A stretch of DNA of 64,000 nt from positions 62,001 to 126,000 of the forward strand of contig JAIPBD010000001.1 in NCBI GenBank assembly GCA_021739765.1, in the 5' to 3' direction. This DNA comes from Melioribacteraceae bacterium. Its GTDB lineage: Bacteria; Bacteroidota; Ignavibacteria; Ignavibacteriales; Melioribacteraceae. Position 1 is the stretch's first letter; each line of letters starts with the position of its first letter. Of the stretch, positions 33,507-42,289 are shown piece after piece. Position numbers and translations under genes: made by a program. The notes under the pieces are model-generated. The model was not told the DNA's origin. It ran no database searches and saw only the letters and a program-made list of their open reading frames with translations.

Positions 33507-34184
33507 TTATTCAACTAAAACTCCATCCTTCATTTCAAAAGTGATATCGCCTAATTTTATCAGTTCGGGATTGTGAGAGACGATCAGCAAAGTTTGGTTA
33601 AACTCATCTCGTAATTGAAGAAAAAGTTCGTGCAGTTCGGTGCTGTTTTTGCTATCCAAGTTTCCGGTTGGTTCATCCATAAGAATTAATTCGGGATCGT
33701 TAATCAATGCTCGCGCAACAGCAATTCTTTGTTGTTCACCACCTGAAAGTTCGGCAGGTTTGTGCTCCTCACGATCTTCAAGACCGACACTTTTAATCAA
33801 CTTTTTGGCTTTTTCTAAAGATGTTTTTTTTGATTTTCCATTGATCATCATCGGGATGGCGATGTTTTCGATTGCCGTAAATTCAGGAAGCAGATGATGA
33901 AATTGAAAAACGAATCCAATTTCTGTGTTTCTAACTTTCGAAAGTTCTCTATCTGACAGATTGAAAATATTTTGTCCGGAAAGAATAACGCTTCCGGTAT
34001 CAGGTTCATCTAATCCGCCAAGAATGTGCAGGAGAGTGCTTTTGCCCGCTCCAGATGCACCGATAATCATAGAAATTTGTTTTTGTTCAACAGAGAGCGA
34101 AACACCTTTTAAAACTTCGAGTTTTTGTTTGTCGCTTTTGTTATAACTTTTTTTGATGTTTTCGGCTTCTAAAATTATTCCCAT
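33507..34184 (-). CDS. lolD: LolD-type ABC transporter ATPase
   Basis: A 225-residue ATPase with Walker [11 protein letters not shown]-loop [15 protein letters not shown] (the LLPEFTA form is typical of LolD), signature LSGGEQQR, Walker [14 protein letters not shown] and H-loop IVSHN. With the two FtsX-like permeases upstream it should extract lipoproteins from the inner membrane. The start overlaps the stop of the second permease by 10 bases. MacB-type export is the alternative, but the permeases lack a MacB-like long periplasmic domain. Confidence 0.85.
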   Translation of the reverse strand: MGIILEAENIKKSYNKSDKQKLEVLKGVSLSVEQKQISMIIGASGAGKSTLLHILGGLDEPDTGSVILSGQNIFNLSDRELSKVRNTEIGFVFQFHHLLPEFTAIENIAIPMMINGKSKKTSLEKAKKLIKSVGLEDREEHKPAELSGGEQQRIAVARALINDPELILMDEPTGNLDSKNSTELHELFLQLRDEFNQTLLIVSHNPELIKLGDITFEMKDGVLVE

Positions 34185-35398
34185 TTAATAGCTTCAATTA
34201 AATTGATGGATAGTGATTTTTTCGCGGGGTAATACGCCGCAAAAAATGTTAAAGTAATTGCGGTAAACGCGATAATTATCAGATCGGAGAGATTAACAAC
34301 GACTGGTAATGAATCTATAATATATTTCGTCGGATCGAGAGGATAAATATTAAATTCAAGTTGAAGGTAACATACCAGTAATCCGAGCGATAACCCTAAC
34401 ATTGTGCCTAAAACTCCAGCGATCATTCCTTCGAACATAAAAATATTTTTAATGTCATTTTTAGTTAAACCGAGTGAACGAAGAATTCCGATATCTTTTT
34501 GTTTTTCCAATACCGTCATTGTTAAAGATGATAAAATATTAAAAACCGCAACAGTAATTATTAAAGTAAGTAAAATGTAAGCTGCCCACCTTTCGATCAG
34601 CATTACGTCAAACAAATCTTTGTGTAAATCGAACCAAGTGTAAACTTTAAAATTGGCTTCACGAAAGCTTTGTTGCAGTTCGTCCTTTAACTCAGCCGCA
34701 AAATTCGGGTCGGTTAATCGAATTTCAATTCCGGAAATTTGTTTTGCCGCCAGCAGATCCTTCGCTGATTCAATATTCGTGAATGCAAATCGATAATCCA
34801 ACTCCTTATTGTTTGTTTCATAAATACCAACAATTCGAAATTGTTCATTTCGTGGAAGCACAAAATTGGTTAAGCTTTCGCCTAATTCTGAAAAAGAAAT
34901 TGCTGTAAGGGAATCTCCTAATCTCACCGAAAGTTTAAGCGCAAGCGGGAAACTTATAATTATTTCTTTTTCCGGTGAATTCTCATCAAAATGTGATCTT
35001 CCGGCGATAAGTTTATTAATCACACCCCAATTTCTCTCTCGATTATTTTCAATGCCTTTCAGCTCAACTACGTCATACCCTCTTTTTCCTTTAAGCAAAC
35101 ATTTAGATTGTAAGAACTGCTCGGTTGAAACAATTTCTTCCCGGTCATCTAATAATTTATTCACATTTTCAATTTGAGCGGATTCGGTCGAATCGTTAAA
35201 CATAATCTGTACATGAGGATCAAAATTGATTAAACTTTCATTTACCAGATTTCCAAATCCGTTAAAAACCGAAAGAATAATCACCAACGCTGCAACACCG
35301 ATCGCTACGCCAAGAGTGGATAAAAGCGAAATGATCGATATAAAACTAATTTTATGTTTCGCTTTAAGATACCGTATGGCTATAAATAGTTTAATCAT
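34175..35398 (-). CDS. LolC/LolE-like ABC permease (second)
   Basis: A 407-residue protein with one N-terminal helix (SIISLLSTLGVAIGVAALVI), a periplasmic domain of about 220 residues and three C-terminal helices with the FtsX-family motif (TVLEKQKDIGILRSLG). It begins with FIAIRYLKAKHKISFISI, typical of LolC/E. It sits between the first permease and LolD; the upstream gap is one base. Confidence 0.87.
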   Translation of the reverse strand: MIKLFIAIRYLKAKHKISFISIISLLSTLGVAIGVAALVIILSVFNGFGNLVNESLINFDPHVQIMFNDSTESAQIENVNKLLDDREEIVSTEQFLQSKCLLKGKRGYDVVELKGIENNRERNWGVINKLIAGRSHFDENSPEKEIIISFPLALKLSVRLGDSLTAISFSELGESLTNFVLPRNEQFRIVGIYETNNKELDYRFAFTNIESAKDLLAAKQISGIEIRLTDPNFAAELKDELQQSFREANFKVYTWFDLHKDLFDVMLIERWAAYILLTLIITVAVFNILSSLTMTVLEKQKDIGILRSLGLTKNDIKNIFMFEGMIAGVLGTMLGLSLGLLVCYLQLEFNIYPLDPTKYIIDSLPVVVNLSDLIIIAFTAITLTFFAAYYPAKKSLSINLIEAIKWE

Positions 35399-35399
35399 T

Positions 35400-36611
35400 T
35401 TACTTGAATTTTATCGCGTTAACGGGAGTGATGTTTGCGGCGATTCTCGCGGGAATTAATGAAGCAAGAAAACCAAGCGCAACGGTTATTATCGAGATTA
35501 ATAAATAATTTCCCAAATCAATCGAAATTGGAACACTTGATAAAAAATAAATCTCGCCGGGAAGTTTTATAAGATTTGTTTCGTTCTGAACAAAACTCAG
35601 CAAAAAAGAAAAAATATTGCCTATCAGGATTCCGCTGATTGTTACAAACAATCCGTTTCCAAGAATGATTTTGTAAATGAGGGATTTGTTTCCGCCAACC
35701 GAACGTAGAATTCCTATATCGCTGGTGCGATCTAAAACCAAAACCAACAGAGTTCCGATTATATTAAAAACGGCAACAAGGATTATTAATCCGAGTACAA
35801 TCGGAATCGGTTCTTTTTGCAATTCGATCCAAGTGAAAATATTACGGTGAAGTTGATACAAATTTCTCACAAAATACGGGTAACTCAAGGCTTCCGCAAT
35901 CTCGTTTGTGAACGTATCCAAATTATTTAAAGAATTAAGTTGAATATTATAGCCGGAAACCAATTCGCCAATGTTTAAGAATTTTTGAAGTTCGGACATC
36001 TCCATAATCACAAACAAATCATCATATTCCGCCATCCCGCTCTCAAACAGAGCGTCAATTACATATTTTTTCACCGCAGGAGGATTTTGAAAAGAGGGAA
36101 GTTGATCATTTCTGAGAGATGCGATTAGGACTTCAGCATTGTTTACGGCTGAAATTTTTTCGGCTAATTTATTACCGACATAAATTACTCCGTCAGAAGT
36201 TTCGTCCTTAATCTCCACCCCGAATTTCTGCATCAGATTTTTCAAATCAGCCCGCGATAAACCAATTAGTTTTACACCTTCTGACTTTGGTCCGAATTTA
36301 ATTAATGCATCCTTTTCAACAAATGGTGCGATGTTCTGAATATTATCACCCAATTTTGCATGTAAAATTCTAATTACAGATGAATCATTTTCCACGAGTC
36401 GATTGCTGAACGTCGTAATTTTAATGTGAGAATTAAAACTTATAATTTTATCCGAAATAACTGATTCGAATCCATTCAGAATCGATATTGCTAAAATCAC
36501 AATTGTAACGCCAACCGCAATTCCACCGATAGAGATGGCTGAAACAAAAGAAAGGAAATTGCTGTTTCTTTTTGATCGAATGAATTTATTTGCGAGAAAG
36601 AATGAGATCAT
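35400..36611 (-). CDS. LolC/LolE-like ABC permease (first)
   Basis: A 403-residue paralogue of the following permease with the same layout. It has FFLANKFIRSKRNSNFLSFV at the start, helix one AVGVTIVILAISILNGFES, a periplasmic domain, and a C-terminal FtsX unit (LVLDRTSDIGILRSVGGN, then three helices). Two permeases and one ATPase make a LolCDE-like set rather than the homodimeric permease of some relatives. First gene of the operon. Confidence 0.87.
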   Translation of the reverse strand: MISFFLANKFIRSKRNSNFLSFVSAISIGGIAVGVTIVILAISILNGFESVISDKIISFNSHIKITTFSNRLVENDSSVIRILHAKLGDNIQNIAPFVEKDALIKFGPKSEGVKLIGLSRADLKNLMQKFGVEIKDETSDGVIYVGNKLAEKISAVNNAEVLIASLRNDQLPSFQNPPAVKKYVIDALFESGMAEYDDLFVIMEMSELQKFLNIGELVSGYNIQLNSLNNLDTFTNEIAEALSYPYFVRNLYQLHRNIFTWIELQKEPIPIVLGLIILVAVFNIIGTLLVLVLDRTSDIGILRSVGGNKSLIYKIILGNGLFVTISGILIGNIFSFLLSFVQNETNLIKLPGEIYFLSSVPISIDLGNYLLISIITVALGFLASLIPARIAANITPVNAIKFK

Positions 36612-36725
36612 AGTTCTGTTATTTTGGAAATGAAAGATAACACTGTTGAAGTAGATAAAAAATGAAAGAAGGTGTTTGATTTCAAAATAGGAAAACTATA
36701 TATTTATTATCTGGATTAAAAATTA

Positions 36726-36800
36726 CGGGGTGTAGCGTAGCCCGGTTAGCGCGCCTGCTTTGGGAGCAGGAGGTCGCAGGTTCGAATCCTGCCACCCCGA
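36726..36800 (+). tRNA. tRNA-Pro (TGG anticodon)
   Basis: A complete cloverleaf. The acceptor stem CGGGGTG pairs with CACCCCG and the discriminator is A. The D arm is GCGTAGCCCGGTTAGCGC. The anticodon stem CCTGC/GCAGG encloses TTTGGGA with anticodon TGG, and the T arm is CGCAGGTTCGAATCCTGC. No encoded CCA. Confidence 0.97.
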
Positions 36801-36801
36801 C

Positions 36802-36840
36802 AAAAAAAGCTCGAAAATTTATTATTTTCGGGCTTTTTTT
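36802..36840 (+). terminator. Rho-independent terminator after tRNA-Pro
   Basis: AAAAAAGC-T-CGAAAA pairs with TTTTCG-G-GCTTTTTT, one mismatch, loop TTTATTA. It directly follows the tRNA. Confidence 0.85.
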
Positions 36841-36924
36841 ATTTGTGCCATTTCCAAATTCCAATATTGAACACAAATGCTTGGTATCAATTTTGGTATC
36901 AATATAAAACTGCTTGTTTAAAAT

Positions 36925-36957
36925 AAAAAACCCTCTCCAGAATCTGAAAAGGGTTTA
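36925..36957 (-). terminator. Rho-independent terminator of rpsU
   Basis: On the minus strand AAACCCT and AGGGTTT pair around an inner CAGA/TCTG stem, followed by T-rich sequence. It lies about 50 nt after the rpsU stop. Confidence 0.75.
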
Positions 36958-37008
36958 ACATAAAACAGAATAATCTTTTTCGAGTAAAATAAATCTCAAA
37001 TAGGAATT

Positions 37009-37206
37009 CTAATTTCTTGTTCTAACACTGTCTTTAGCAGCACGGCGTTTGGCCTTAAGCCGACTCATTCTATTTTCGATAGAAGGTTTTACAAAATATG
37101 TTCGTTTTTTGTATTCTTTCAAAATACCGGAACGTTCATATTTTTTCTTGAATCTTTTTAAAGCTCTATCAATGTTTTCGTTTTCATTAACGTTAATGCC
37201 GATCAA
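37009..37206 (-). CDS. rpsU: 30S ribosomal protein S21
   Basis: A 65-residue basic protein. The bS21 pattern is clear: NENIDRALKRFKKKYERSG, LKEYKKRTYFVKPS and the Arg/Lys-rich tail RLKAKRRAAKD. It is a small-subunit protein involved in start-codon selection. It is monocistronic here with its own terminator downstream. Confidence 0.95.
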   Translation of the reverse strand: MIGINVNENENIDRALKRFKKKYERSGILKEYKKRTYFVKPSIENRMSRLKAKRRAAKDSVRTRN

Positions 37207-37287
37207 ACTAATTCACCTGCCTTTGGTTTTTTGCATTAAAAAAATACGTCAACTAATTTAACTGAAAATGGGTGAATATGCAATTGC

Positions 37288-38133
37288 TTACATAAATTTA
37301 GAAATAAATTCATCCTCGATTAGCGCGGGATCTTCATTGGTGACCAGTAAAAAAAGTTTGCCGTTCATTTTCCAGCAATACATCTCTTCGTCTTCGAACC
37401 TATGTTTTGCGAATAAATTACTTTCAAGATATTTATTCATATCATCCGAAACACAAACAGTTTTGTCTTTAAAATATTTTTGATCAATTTGATAGAGATA
37501 CAAAACTTCTCCATCGGCTGATGCATAAGCTTGATGCGCTAATTTTATTCCGTCGTGGTCGGAAACTACACCTCCCAAAAGATTCCATTTGGGGAATGAA
37601 GGCACGATGGTTGCATAATTTACACCGGATTTTTGAAAGTAATTGCTTACAGCTTCCGGATTATCGGAAGCAAATTGAACACCAAGTTCGCCGGCGAGAA
37701 TTTTGTGGTAATTATCTCGTGCTTGAAGAATCGCGTTGTTGTTTCCCGATTGCGAGATAAATATTTCATCAGAATTAAGGTTTGATGAGAGATTAAAAAT
37801 AATCAGTAAAACAAGAATTAAAGCGGCACCGAAGGCATATTTCGGAGTGAATAAAAAATCGGTTATTCTATCAAGCCAATTTATTTTATTGTCGGTTTGA
37901 TAAGTTTGGCCAAAAATACTCTTTTCTACGTTTTCTAAAACGATTGATGGTGTGCTAATTTTGTGAGATTTGTTCTTTAGGAGGTTTTTAACCGAATTTT
38001 GGACTAAATATTCATATTTGAAATCATCATCATTATTAATCAAATATTCCAGATCTGCCAGTTCTTTCTTATCGGCAATTTCATGATCAACAACAGCGGT
38101 TAATTTTTCATATGTTTCATTTCTATCGAGCAT
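37288..38133 (-). CDS. Probable anti-sigma factor
   Basis: A 281-residue protein with an N-terminal cytoplasmic helical domain (residues 1-85, YEKLTAVVDHEIADKKELAD) of anti-sigma type, one membrane helix at about 97-117 (YAFGAALILVLLIIFNLSS) and a periplasmic C-terminal domain (VQFASDNPEAVSNYFQKSG, MNGKLFLLVTNE). It follows the ECF sigma gene by 25 nt on the same strand, the usual sigma/anti-sigma arrangement. I see no HxxxCxxC zinc motif. The C-terminal part may sense envelope state. Confidence 0.8.
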   Translation of the reverse strand: MLDRNETYEKLTAVVDHEIADKKELADLEYLINNDDDFKYEYLVQNSVKNLLKNKSHKISTPSIVLENVEKSIFGQTYQTDNKINWLDRITDFLFTPKYAFGAALILVLLIIFNLSSNLNSDEIFISQSGNNNAILQARDNYHKILAGELGVQFASDNPEAVSNYFQKSGVNYATIVPSFPKWNLLGGVVSDHDGIKLAHQAYASADGEVLYLYQIDQKYFKDKTVCVSDDMNKYLESNLFAKHRFEDEEMYCWKMNGKLFLLVTNEDPALIEDEFISKFM

Positions 38134-38158
38134 AAACTAATACCTGTTCAACTTAAAT

Positions 38159-38752
38159 TTACAATTCGTTTACATAGCCTTTATCTTTCGCATAACCATA
38201 TAATTCGGCATACAACATTTTTCGTGCTCTATGCAATCTCGATCTTACGGTGCCTATCGGGCAATCAACAAAATCTGAAATTTCTTCATAAGTGAAACCT
38301 TCTAAATCACTCAAAATTATTACCGTTCTAAAATCTTCGGGTAATTTTGTAATCGCGACCGAAATGTCGTCGTCGAGCAAATCACTAAAAGCGTCTTCTT
38401 CAAAATGCTGAGACTTTACATCAGTTGATTTTATGTTTTCGTAAAAATTCTGAATGTCATCATAATCAACTTTGTCCGGCTCTTTTGATACTTTTCTATA
38501 ATCGTTAATAAAAGTATTTTTCAAGATACGAAACAGCCATGCCTTACAATTAGTTCCTTTTTCAAATTTATCAAAGAATCTAAATGCGCGTAGAAGTGTT
38601 TCCTGAACCAAATCACTTGCGTCATCTGGTGATCCGGTCATTTTTAGCGCATAGTTATAGAGGGCATCCGAGTGTGGAACAGCTTCTTCTTCAAATTCTT
38701 TATATTTAATTCTGAGCTCACTCTCAGAAAGTTTTGGGTCTTTTTTGGTCAT
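38159..38752 (-). CDS. ECF-family sigma factor
   Basis: A 197-residue sigma-70 family protein of ECF type. Region 2 is LYNYALKMTGSPDDASDLVQ, then RAFRFFDKFEKGTNCKAWLF. Region 4 is KLPEDFRTVIILSDLEGFTY, then CPIGTVRSRLHRARKML. A longer acidic linker (DDIQNFYENIKSTDVKSQ) separates them. It is paired with the downstream anti-sigma gene. Probably an envelope-stress regulator. Confidence 0.93.
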   Translation of the reverse strand: MTKKDPKLSESELRIKYKEFEEEAVPHSDALYNYALKMTGSPDDASDLVQETLLRAFRFFDKFEKGTNCKAWLFRILKNTFINDYRKVSKEPDKVDYDDIQNFYENIKSTDVKSQHFEEDAFSDLLDDDISVAITKLPEDFRTVIILSDLEGFTYEEISDFVDCPIGTVRSRLHRARKMLYAELYGYAKDKGYVNEL

Positions 38753-38811
38753 TATCTTGATTTTTGTAAATAAACCATCAATTTACTTAAAAATTTTTAT
38801 ATAATAAATGT

Positions 38812-40230
38812 CTAAAGAATCAAACAGTTGCTTTCAAAGTAGTCAATGCCAGGTTTAATTAATTCACCATTAAGCAAATAATAAGGTTCGGCATTATCCT
38901 TTTTGAAGATCAAATTCGCGTAATTGTCAATCTTGAGTGATGAATCTAAAGTTGAATTCGGATTTAGAATATTTATTGGTTTTTCAGAATATTTATCGTC
39001 CGATTTCTCCTTCAACCGAACGAACATAACATCGGATTTTATCAATTCGATTATTTGCTCCTCTGTTGGGAATGTATCGGATGAATATTCATAATCACTT
39101 ACTTTGGGTGAAAAAATCCTATAACCACTTAAGTTAACTTCTTTCTCCGCTGTTTGCGTTGAAAGGTCACCCAGATCCGCAATTATGGACTTTCGGAAGA
39201 ATTTATTCCTATTGTGGTTAAAATCCCATTTGTGTTTAATAGAAATATCAATCTTAGAGAAAACATCTCCTACATAATATCTAACGTTCCGGATGATCAA
39301 ATCATTCATCCTATCGACATTTTCGGGTATCTGAGAATAATCCTCGATCAGAAAATGGTTGTAAATGGCTTTAGCAAAACTTCTGAAAATGGATAATATG
39401 GTAACGAAATTTAGTTTTCTGACATATTCTTTATGGAAATCATTTTTCCACCAGCCTGATTCAATTAAAATCAACGGAATTCCGGCAAGGGCAAAATTAT
39501 CACCAAATCCACGCGGTTCAAACATATCATCATACCGTGAAATATGCCCGGGAACATTATCAGAAAGAATGTCGGCACACTCGGCAATAATTTTCATTGC
39601 TGTTTTCCGGGACTCGTTTAAATCCTTTTCTTTATTAAAAGTTGTTGCCAGAAACGAAATTACGGGAGCATTATTTGTAAAACCAACGGAGTATTTATTT
39701 TCTTGATCATGCAGATTGAGACAGAGCCCGGGTGCCAATCTGCTTTTCTCCTCAAACAATAAATTCGCTTCGGGAGATTGAAGAGCGACTGCATCACGAT
39801 TGAGATCAATTTGCTGGGCGTTTCTTCTCGTAAATTTTTTAGCGCCATCAGGGTTTAACATCGGAATGATAGTTATCGTTATTTTTTCGAGAATATCCTG
39901 CTTAATTTCATCGAATTCATTTTCTTTTTCGAAGAAATTGAGAATATCCAATATGGCTCGAGTTGCTGTTGATTCGTCGCCGTGCATTTGTGACCAAAGC
40001 AAAACGTTAGCGGGACCGTTTCCAATAACTATTTTATTGATTGACCGTCCTTCTAAAGATGATCCGATCTGGCAGACTTTTAGTTTTTGCGAATTTTTAA
40101 AATTATCTAAATGTGATGCAAGCTTTTTTGGTTCGACGTAAAAATTTTCGAATCCACTTTGATAAAAACGCTCATACTCTCTAAAAATTAGTTCTGCAAA
40201 GATTTTATTTGTAGTCTTCTTGCTTACCAT
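38812..40230 (-). CDS. M14-family zinc carboxypeptidase
   Basis: A 472-residue protein. The M14 metallopeptidase ligands are His and Glu in WSQMHGDESTATRA and His in LNLHDQENKYSVG. Substrate-binding motifs are NPDGAKKFTRRNAQQIDLNRD, with the Asn-Arg pair, and the catalytic Glu in LIESGWW. No signal peptide is evident, so it may be cytoplasmic. After the peptidase domain (about residues 45-300) a C-terminal region of about 150 residues has no recognised domain. Specificity is unknown. It is divergent from the thioredoxin-like gene. Confidence 0.85.
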   Translation of the reverse strand: MVSKKTTNKIFAELIFREYERFYQSGFENFYVEPKKLASHLDNFKNSQKLKVCQIGSSLEGRSINKIVIGNGPANVLLWSQMHGDESTATRAILDILNFFEKENEFDEIKQDILEKITITIIPMLNPDGAKKFTRRNAQQIDLNRDAVALQSPEANLLFEEKSRLAPGLCLNLHDQENKYSVGFTNNAPVISFLATTFNKEKDLNESRKTAMKIIAECADILSDNVPGHISRYDDMFEPRGFGDNFALAGIPLILIESGWWKNDFHKEYVRKLNFVTILSIFRSFAKAIYNHFLIEDYSQIPENVDRMNDLIIRNVRYYVGDVFSKIDISIKHKWDFNHNRNKFFRKSIIADLGDLSTQTAEKEVNLSGYRIFSPKVSDYEYSSDTFPTEEQIIELIKSDVMFVRLKEKSDDKYSEKPINILNPNSTLDSSLKIDNYANLIFKKDNAEPYYLLNGELIKPGIDYFESNCLIL

Positions 40231-40303
40231 TTTATATAGCCTGTTATTACTGCCAAAGCATAGTTATATTTATCAATTATTTCAATCAAAATTGAGAGGA
40301 AAA

Positions 40304-40843
40304 ATGGCAACAGATAAACTAAAAATTGGCTCCGCGCTACCATCGTTTGAACTGAGAGGAGTGGATGATGCAATTCGCAAAAGTTCAGATTATGATGAGA
40401 AAAAATTATTGTTAGTGATTTTCGGATGTAATCACTGTCCGTACGTTCAAGCTTATGAAGAAAGAATCAAAACAATTCAAAACGACTATTCTGCGGATTT
40501 GCAAGTTTTGGTGATTAACTCAAACGATGAAGTTAATTATCCGGATGATTCGTTCGAAAAAATGAAAGAAAGAGCGTTAGAACGCGGTTTTAATTTCCCA
40601 TATCTGAGGGATGATGATCAATCGATTGCACAAAAGTTTGACGCGACCCACACACCGGAAATATTTTTATTTGATGAGAATCGAGAATTAAAATTCCATG
40701 GGAAAATTGATGATAATTGGAAAGATGAAAACGCAGTCCAAACCGGTTATTTGAGAGATGCAATTGATGAATTATTGGCGGGAAAAGAAGTTTCTGTACC
40801 TGAAACTTTTACAATTGGCTGCACAATTAAATGGAAAAGTTAA
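40304..40843 (+). CDS. Thioredoxin-fold (AhpC/TSA-like) protein
   Basis: About 179 residues. The fold starts IGSALPSFELRGVDDAIR, with a CxxC active site in LLVIFGCNHCPYVQAYEE and a cis-Pro in FDATHTPEIFLFD. Close relatives are annotated thioredoxin family/peroxiredoxin-like proteins of unknown partner. The start at 40304 is chosen because GAGAGGA precedes it by 3 nt and upstream residues in the frame have no similarity; the longer frame would overlap the divergent carboxypeptidase gene. No signal peptide is seen. Confidence 0.85.
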   Translation: MATDKLKIGSALPSFELRGVDDAIRKSSDYDEKKLLLVIFGCNHCPYVQAYEERIKTIQNDYSADLQVLVINSNDEVNYPDDSFEKMKERALERGFNFPYLRDDDQSIAQKFDATHTPEIFLFDENRELKFHGKIDDNWKDENAVQTGYLRDAIDELLAGKEVSVPETFTIGCTIKWKS

Positions 40844-40853
40844 ACAAAAAATA

Positions 40854-40879
40854 GGCTGATTTGAAAAATCAAATCAGCC
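40854..40879. terminator. Bidirectional terminator
   Basis: GGCTGATTTGA and TCAAATCAGCC form a perfect 11-bp stem with an AAAA loop. It sits 11 nt after the thioredoxin-like gene and about 29 nt after the end of the convergent barrel gene, with A-rich and T-rich flanks on either side. Confidence 0.85.
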
Positions 40880-40907
40880 TTTCAAATTAACTAATCTGCC
40901 CTGAGAT

Positions 40908-41549
40908 TTAGTACATCATTCCAATATTAAGTGTAACGTAAAAACCGCCAAGATCTTTTCGAGTTTTGCCATACAAGCTCTCGACACCTTCATCAAAAAG
41001 TCTTGCAAAGTAGTAACGAACATTTAACCCAAGTAAACTTTCCTTACTTAATCCGAAATTGGCTCCAAAACCGATGTAACCTCCCGCAGCAACTCTAAAA
41101 TCAGCTTGGCCGAAACTCGCAAAGAATTCTTTCTCATAAGGAGTGGAAACAACAAAAGTTGGGCCGACTCCAAAATTGATGTAGGGCCTGAGGTTGTCAG
41201 TAATTTCATTGGTGAAGAGTCTGTATTGCAATCCAAAATTTAGTGGAAGAATAAATACTCGATTTTTTTTGCCGACAGTGTAAGAATTACCAAAATAATC
41301 GATGTATTCGAACTCCCGATCATCTTTAGATTCGGAAATGGAAAAATCGATAAACCCTTTTAGATCGAGGCTGAAAGATTTGCGATAAAAAGTGCCCAAA
41401 CCAAATCCGCCTTCGCCGAACATAATATCCGCGCCCCATGAATTAGGAGGAAATTGTTCCGGTGGTTTCTCTGCCGCAAGTTTCCCGATTTTTTGACCGC
41501 TTGTAAAAAGAAGCGGTAAAAAAACAAATATTAATAATAATTTTTTCAT
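40908..41549 (-). CDS. Outer-membrane beta-barrel protein
   Basis: A 213-residue protein with a signal peptide (MKKLLLIFVFLPLLFTSG) and alternating amphipathic strands of the small Omp barrel type (IDFSISESKDDREFEY, LPLNFGLQYRLF, YINFGVGPTFVV, LLGLNVRYYFARLF), ending VTLNIGMMY. It resembles general porin-family barrels. No partner gene is adjacent; function unknown. Confidence 0.75.
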   Translation of the reverse strand: MKKLLLIFVFLPLLFTSGQKIGKLAAEKPPEQFPPNSWGADIMFGEGGFGLGTFYRKSFSLDLKGFIDFSISESKDDREFEYIDYFGNSYTVGKKNRVFILPLNFGLQYRLFTNEITDNLRPYINFGVGPTFVVSTPYEKEFFASFGQADFRVAAGGYIGFGANFGLSKESLLGLNVRYYFARLFDEGVESLYGKTRKDLGGFYVTLNIGMMY

Positions 41550-41631
41550 TTTTGCCCCCGCAAAGCTTCAGATTTTTTCTGAAAGATAATTATAATATAT
41601 TAAAAAACAACTTTACAAAATTGTCAATGGA

Positions 41632-42240
41632 GTGATAATTACACTACTTTCCGAGCCTCGATTTTGGGATTCAAAATACTCGACAAATTCGGATCGCTGG
41701 AGTTTAAACACAACAACGCCGGCTTTTGTTCGATTACTCGAGGAGGAAAAATTTGACCCTTTTTCAAAGATAGCTTTTATCGGATGCGGGAAGGGTGATG
41801 ATGTGATTTATTATTCCGGCAAAGGGCTTGATGTAACAGGATTTGATTTCTCTGAATCCGTTCTTCGAGCGGCAAGAAATAAAGCGTCCGATCAAAATAT
41901 GAAGGCAAAATTTATCAATTTAGATTTGTTAAAAGAAATTGGCAAATATGCTAACTCATTTGATTACTTATTCGAATATGTTACTTTCTGTGCCGTCCAT
42001 CCCAATCATGTGCCATTGTTGATTAAAAATAGTTTTGGGATGCTTAAAAGTGGTGGAAAATTAATATCGTTACTTTTTCCAATTGAGAAAAGGATCGGAG
42101 GTCCGCCGTTTGGATTAGAGTTGGATATCTTTTTAGAAATGTTTACAAAATTTGGCGAAATTATAAAGATAGAAGCTAATCCCGGTTCCATTAAACCAAG
42201 GATTGGAAGAGAAAAATTGATAGTTATTAAGAAAAGGTAA
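41632..42240 (+). CDS. SAM-dependent methyltransferase, TPMT-like
   Basis: A 202-residue protein. The class I methyltransferase motif I is IAFIGCGKGDDVIYYSGKG, followed by VTGFDFSES. The N-terminus FWDSKYSTNSDRW and the later GGPPFGLE are typical of the thiopurine methyltransferase-like family, which methylates small S, Se or Te compounds. The frame has no ATG; the GTG at 41632 is the most plausible start. The next gene begins within about 50 nt on the same strand. Confidence 0.82.
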   Translation: MIITLLSEPRFWDSKYSTNSDRWSLNTTTPAFVRLLEEEKFDPFSKIAFIGCGKGDDVIYYSGKGLDVTGFDFSESVLRAARNKASDQNMKAKFINLDLLKEIGKYANSFDYLFEYVTFCAVHPNHVPLLIKNSFGMLKSGGKLISLLFPIEKRIGGPPFGLELDIFLEMFTKFGEIIKIEANPGSIKPRIGREKLIVIKKR

Positions 42241-42289
42241 TAATCTGATACTTTCGAAGGAATATATTTCTGAAATTGATCTGGAGGAG

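Noticed and set aside
36682-36876. A minus-strand frame containing GVAGFEPATSCSQSRRANRA
   Set aside because: This is the well-known spurious translation of the antisense strand of a tRNA gene (tRNA-Pro at 36726-36800).
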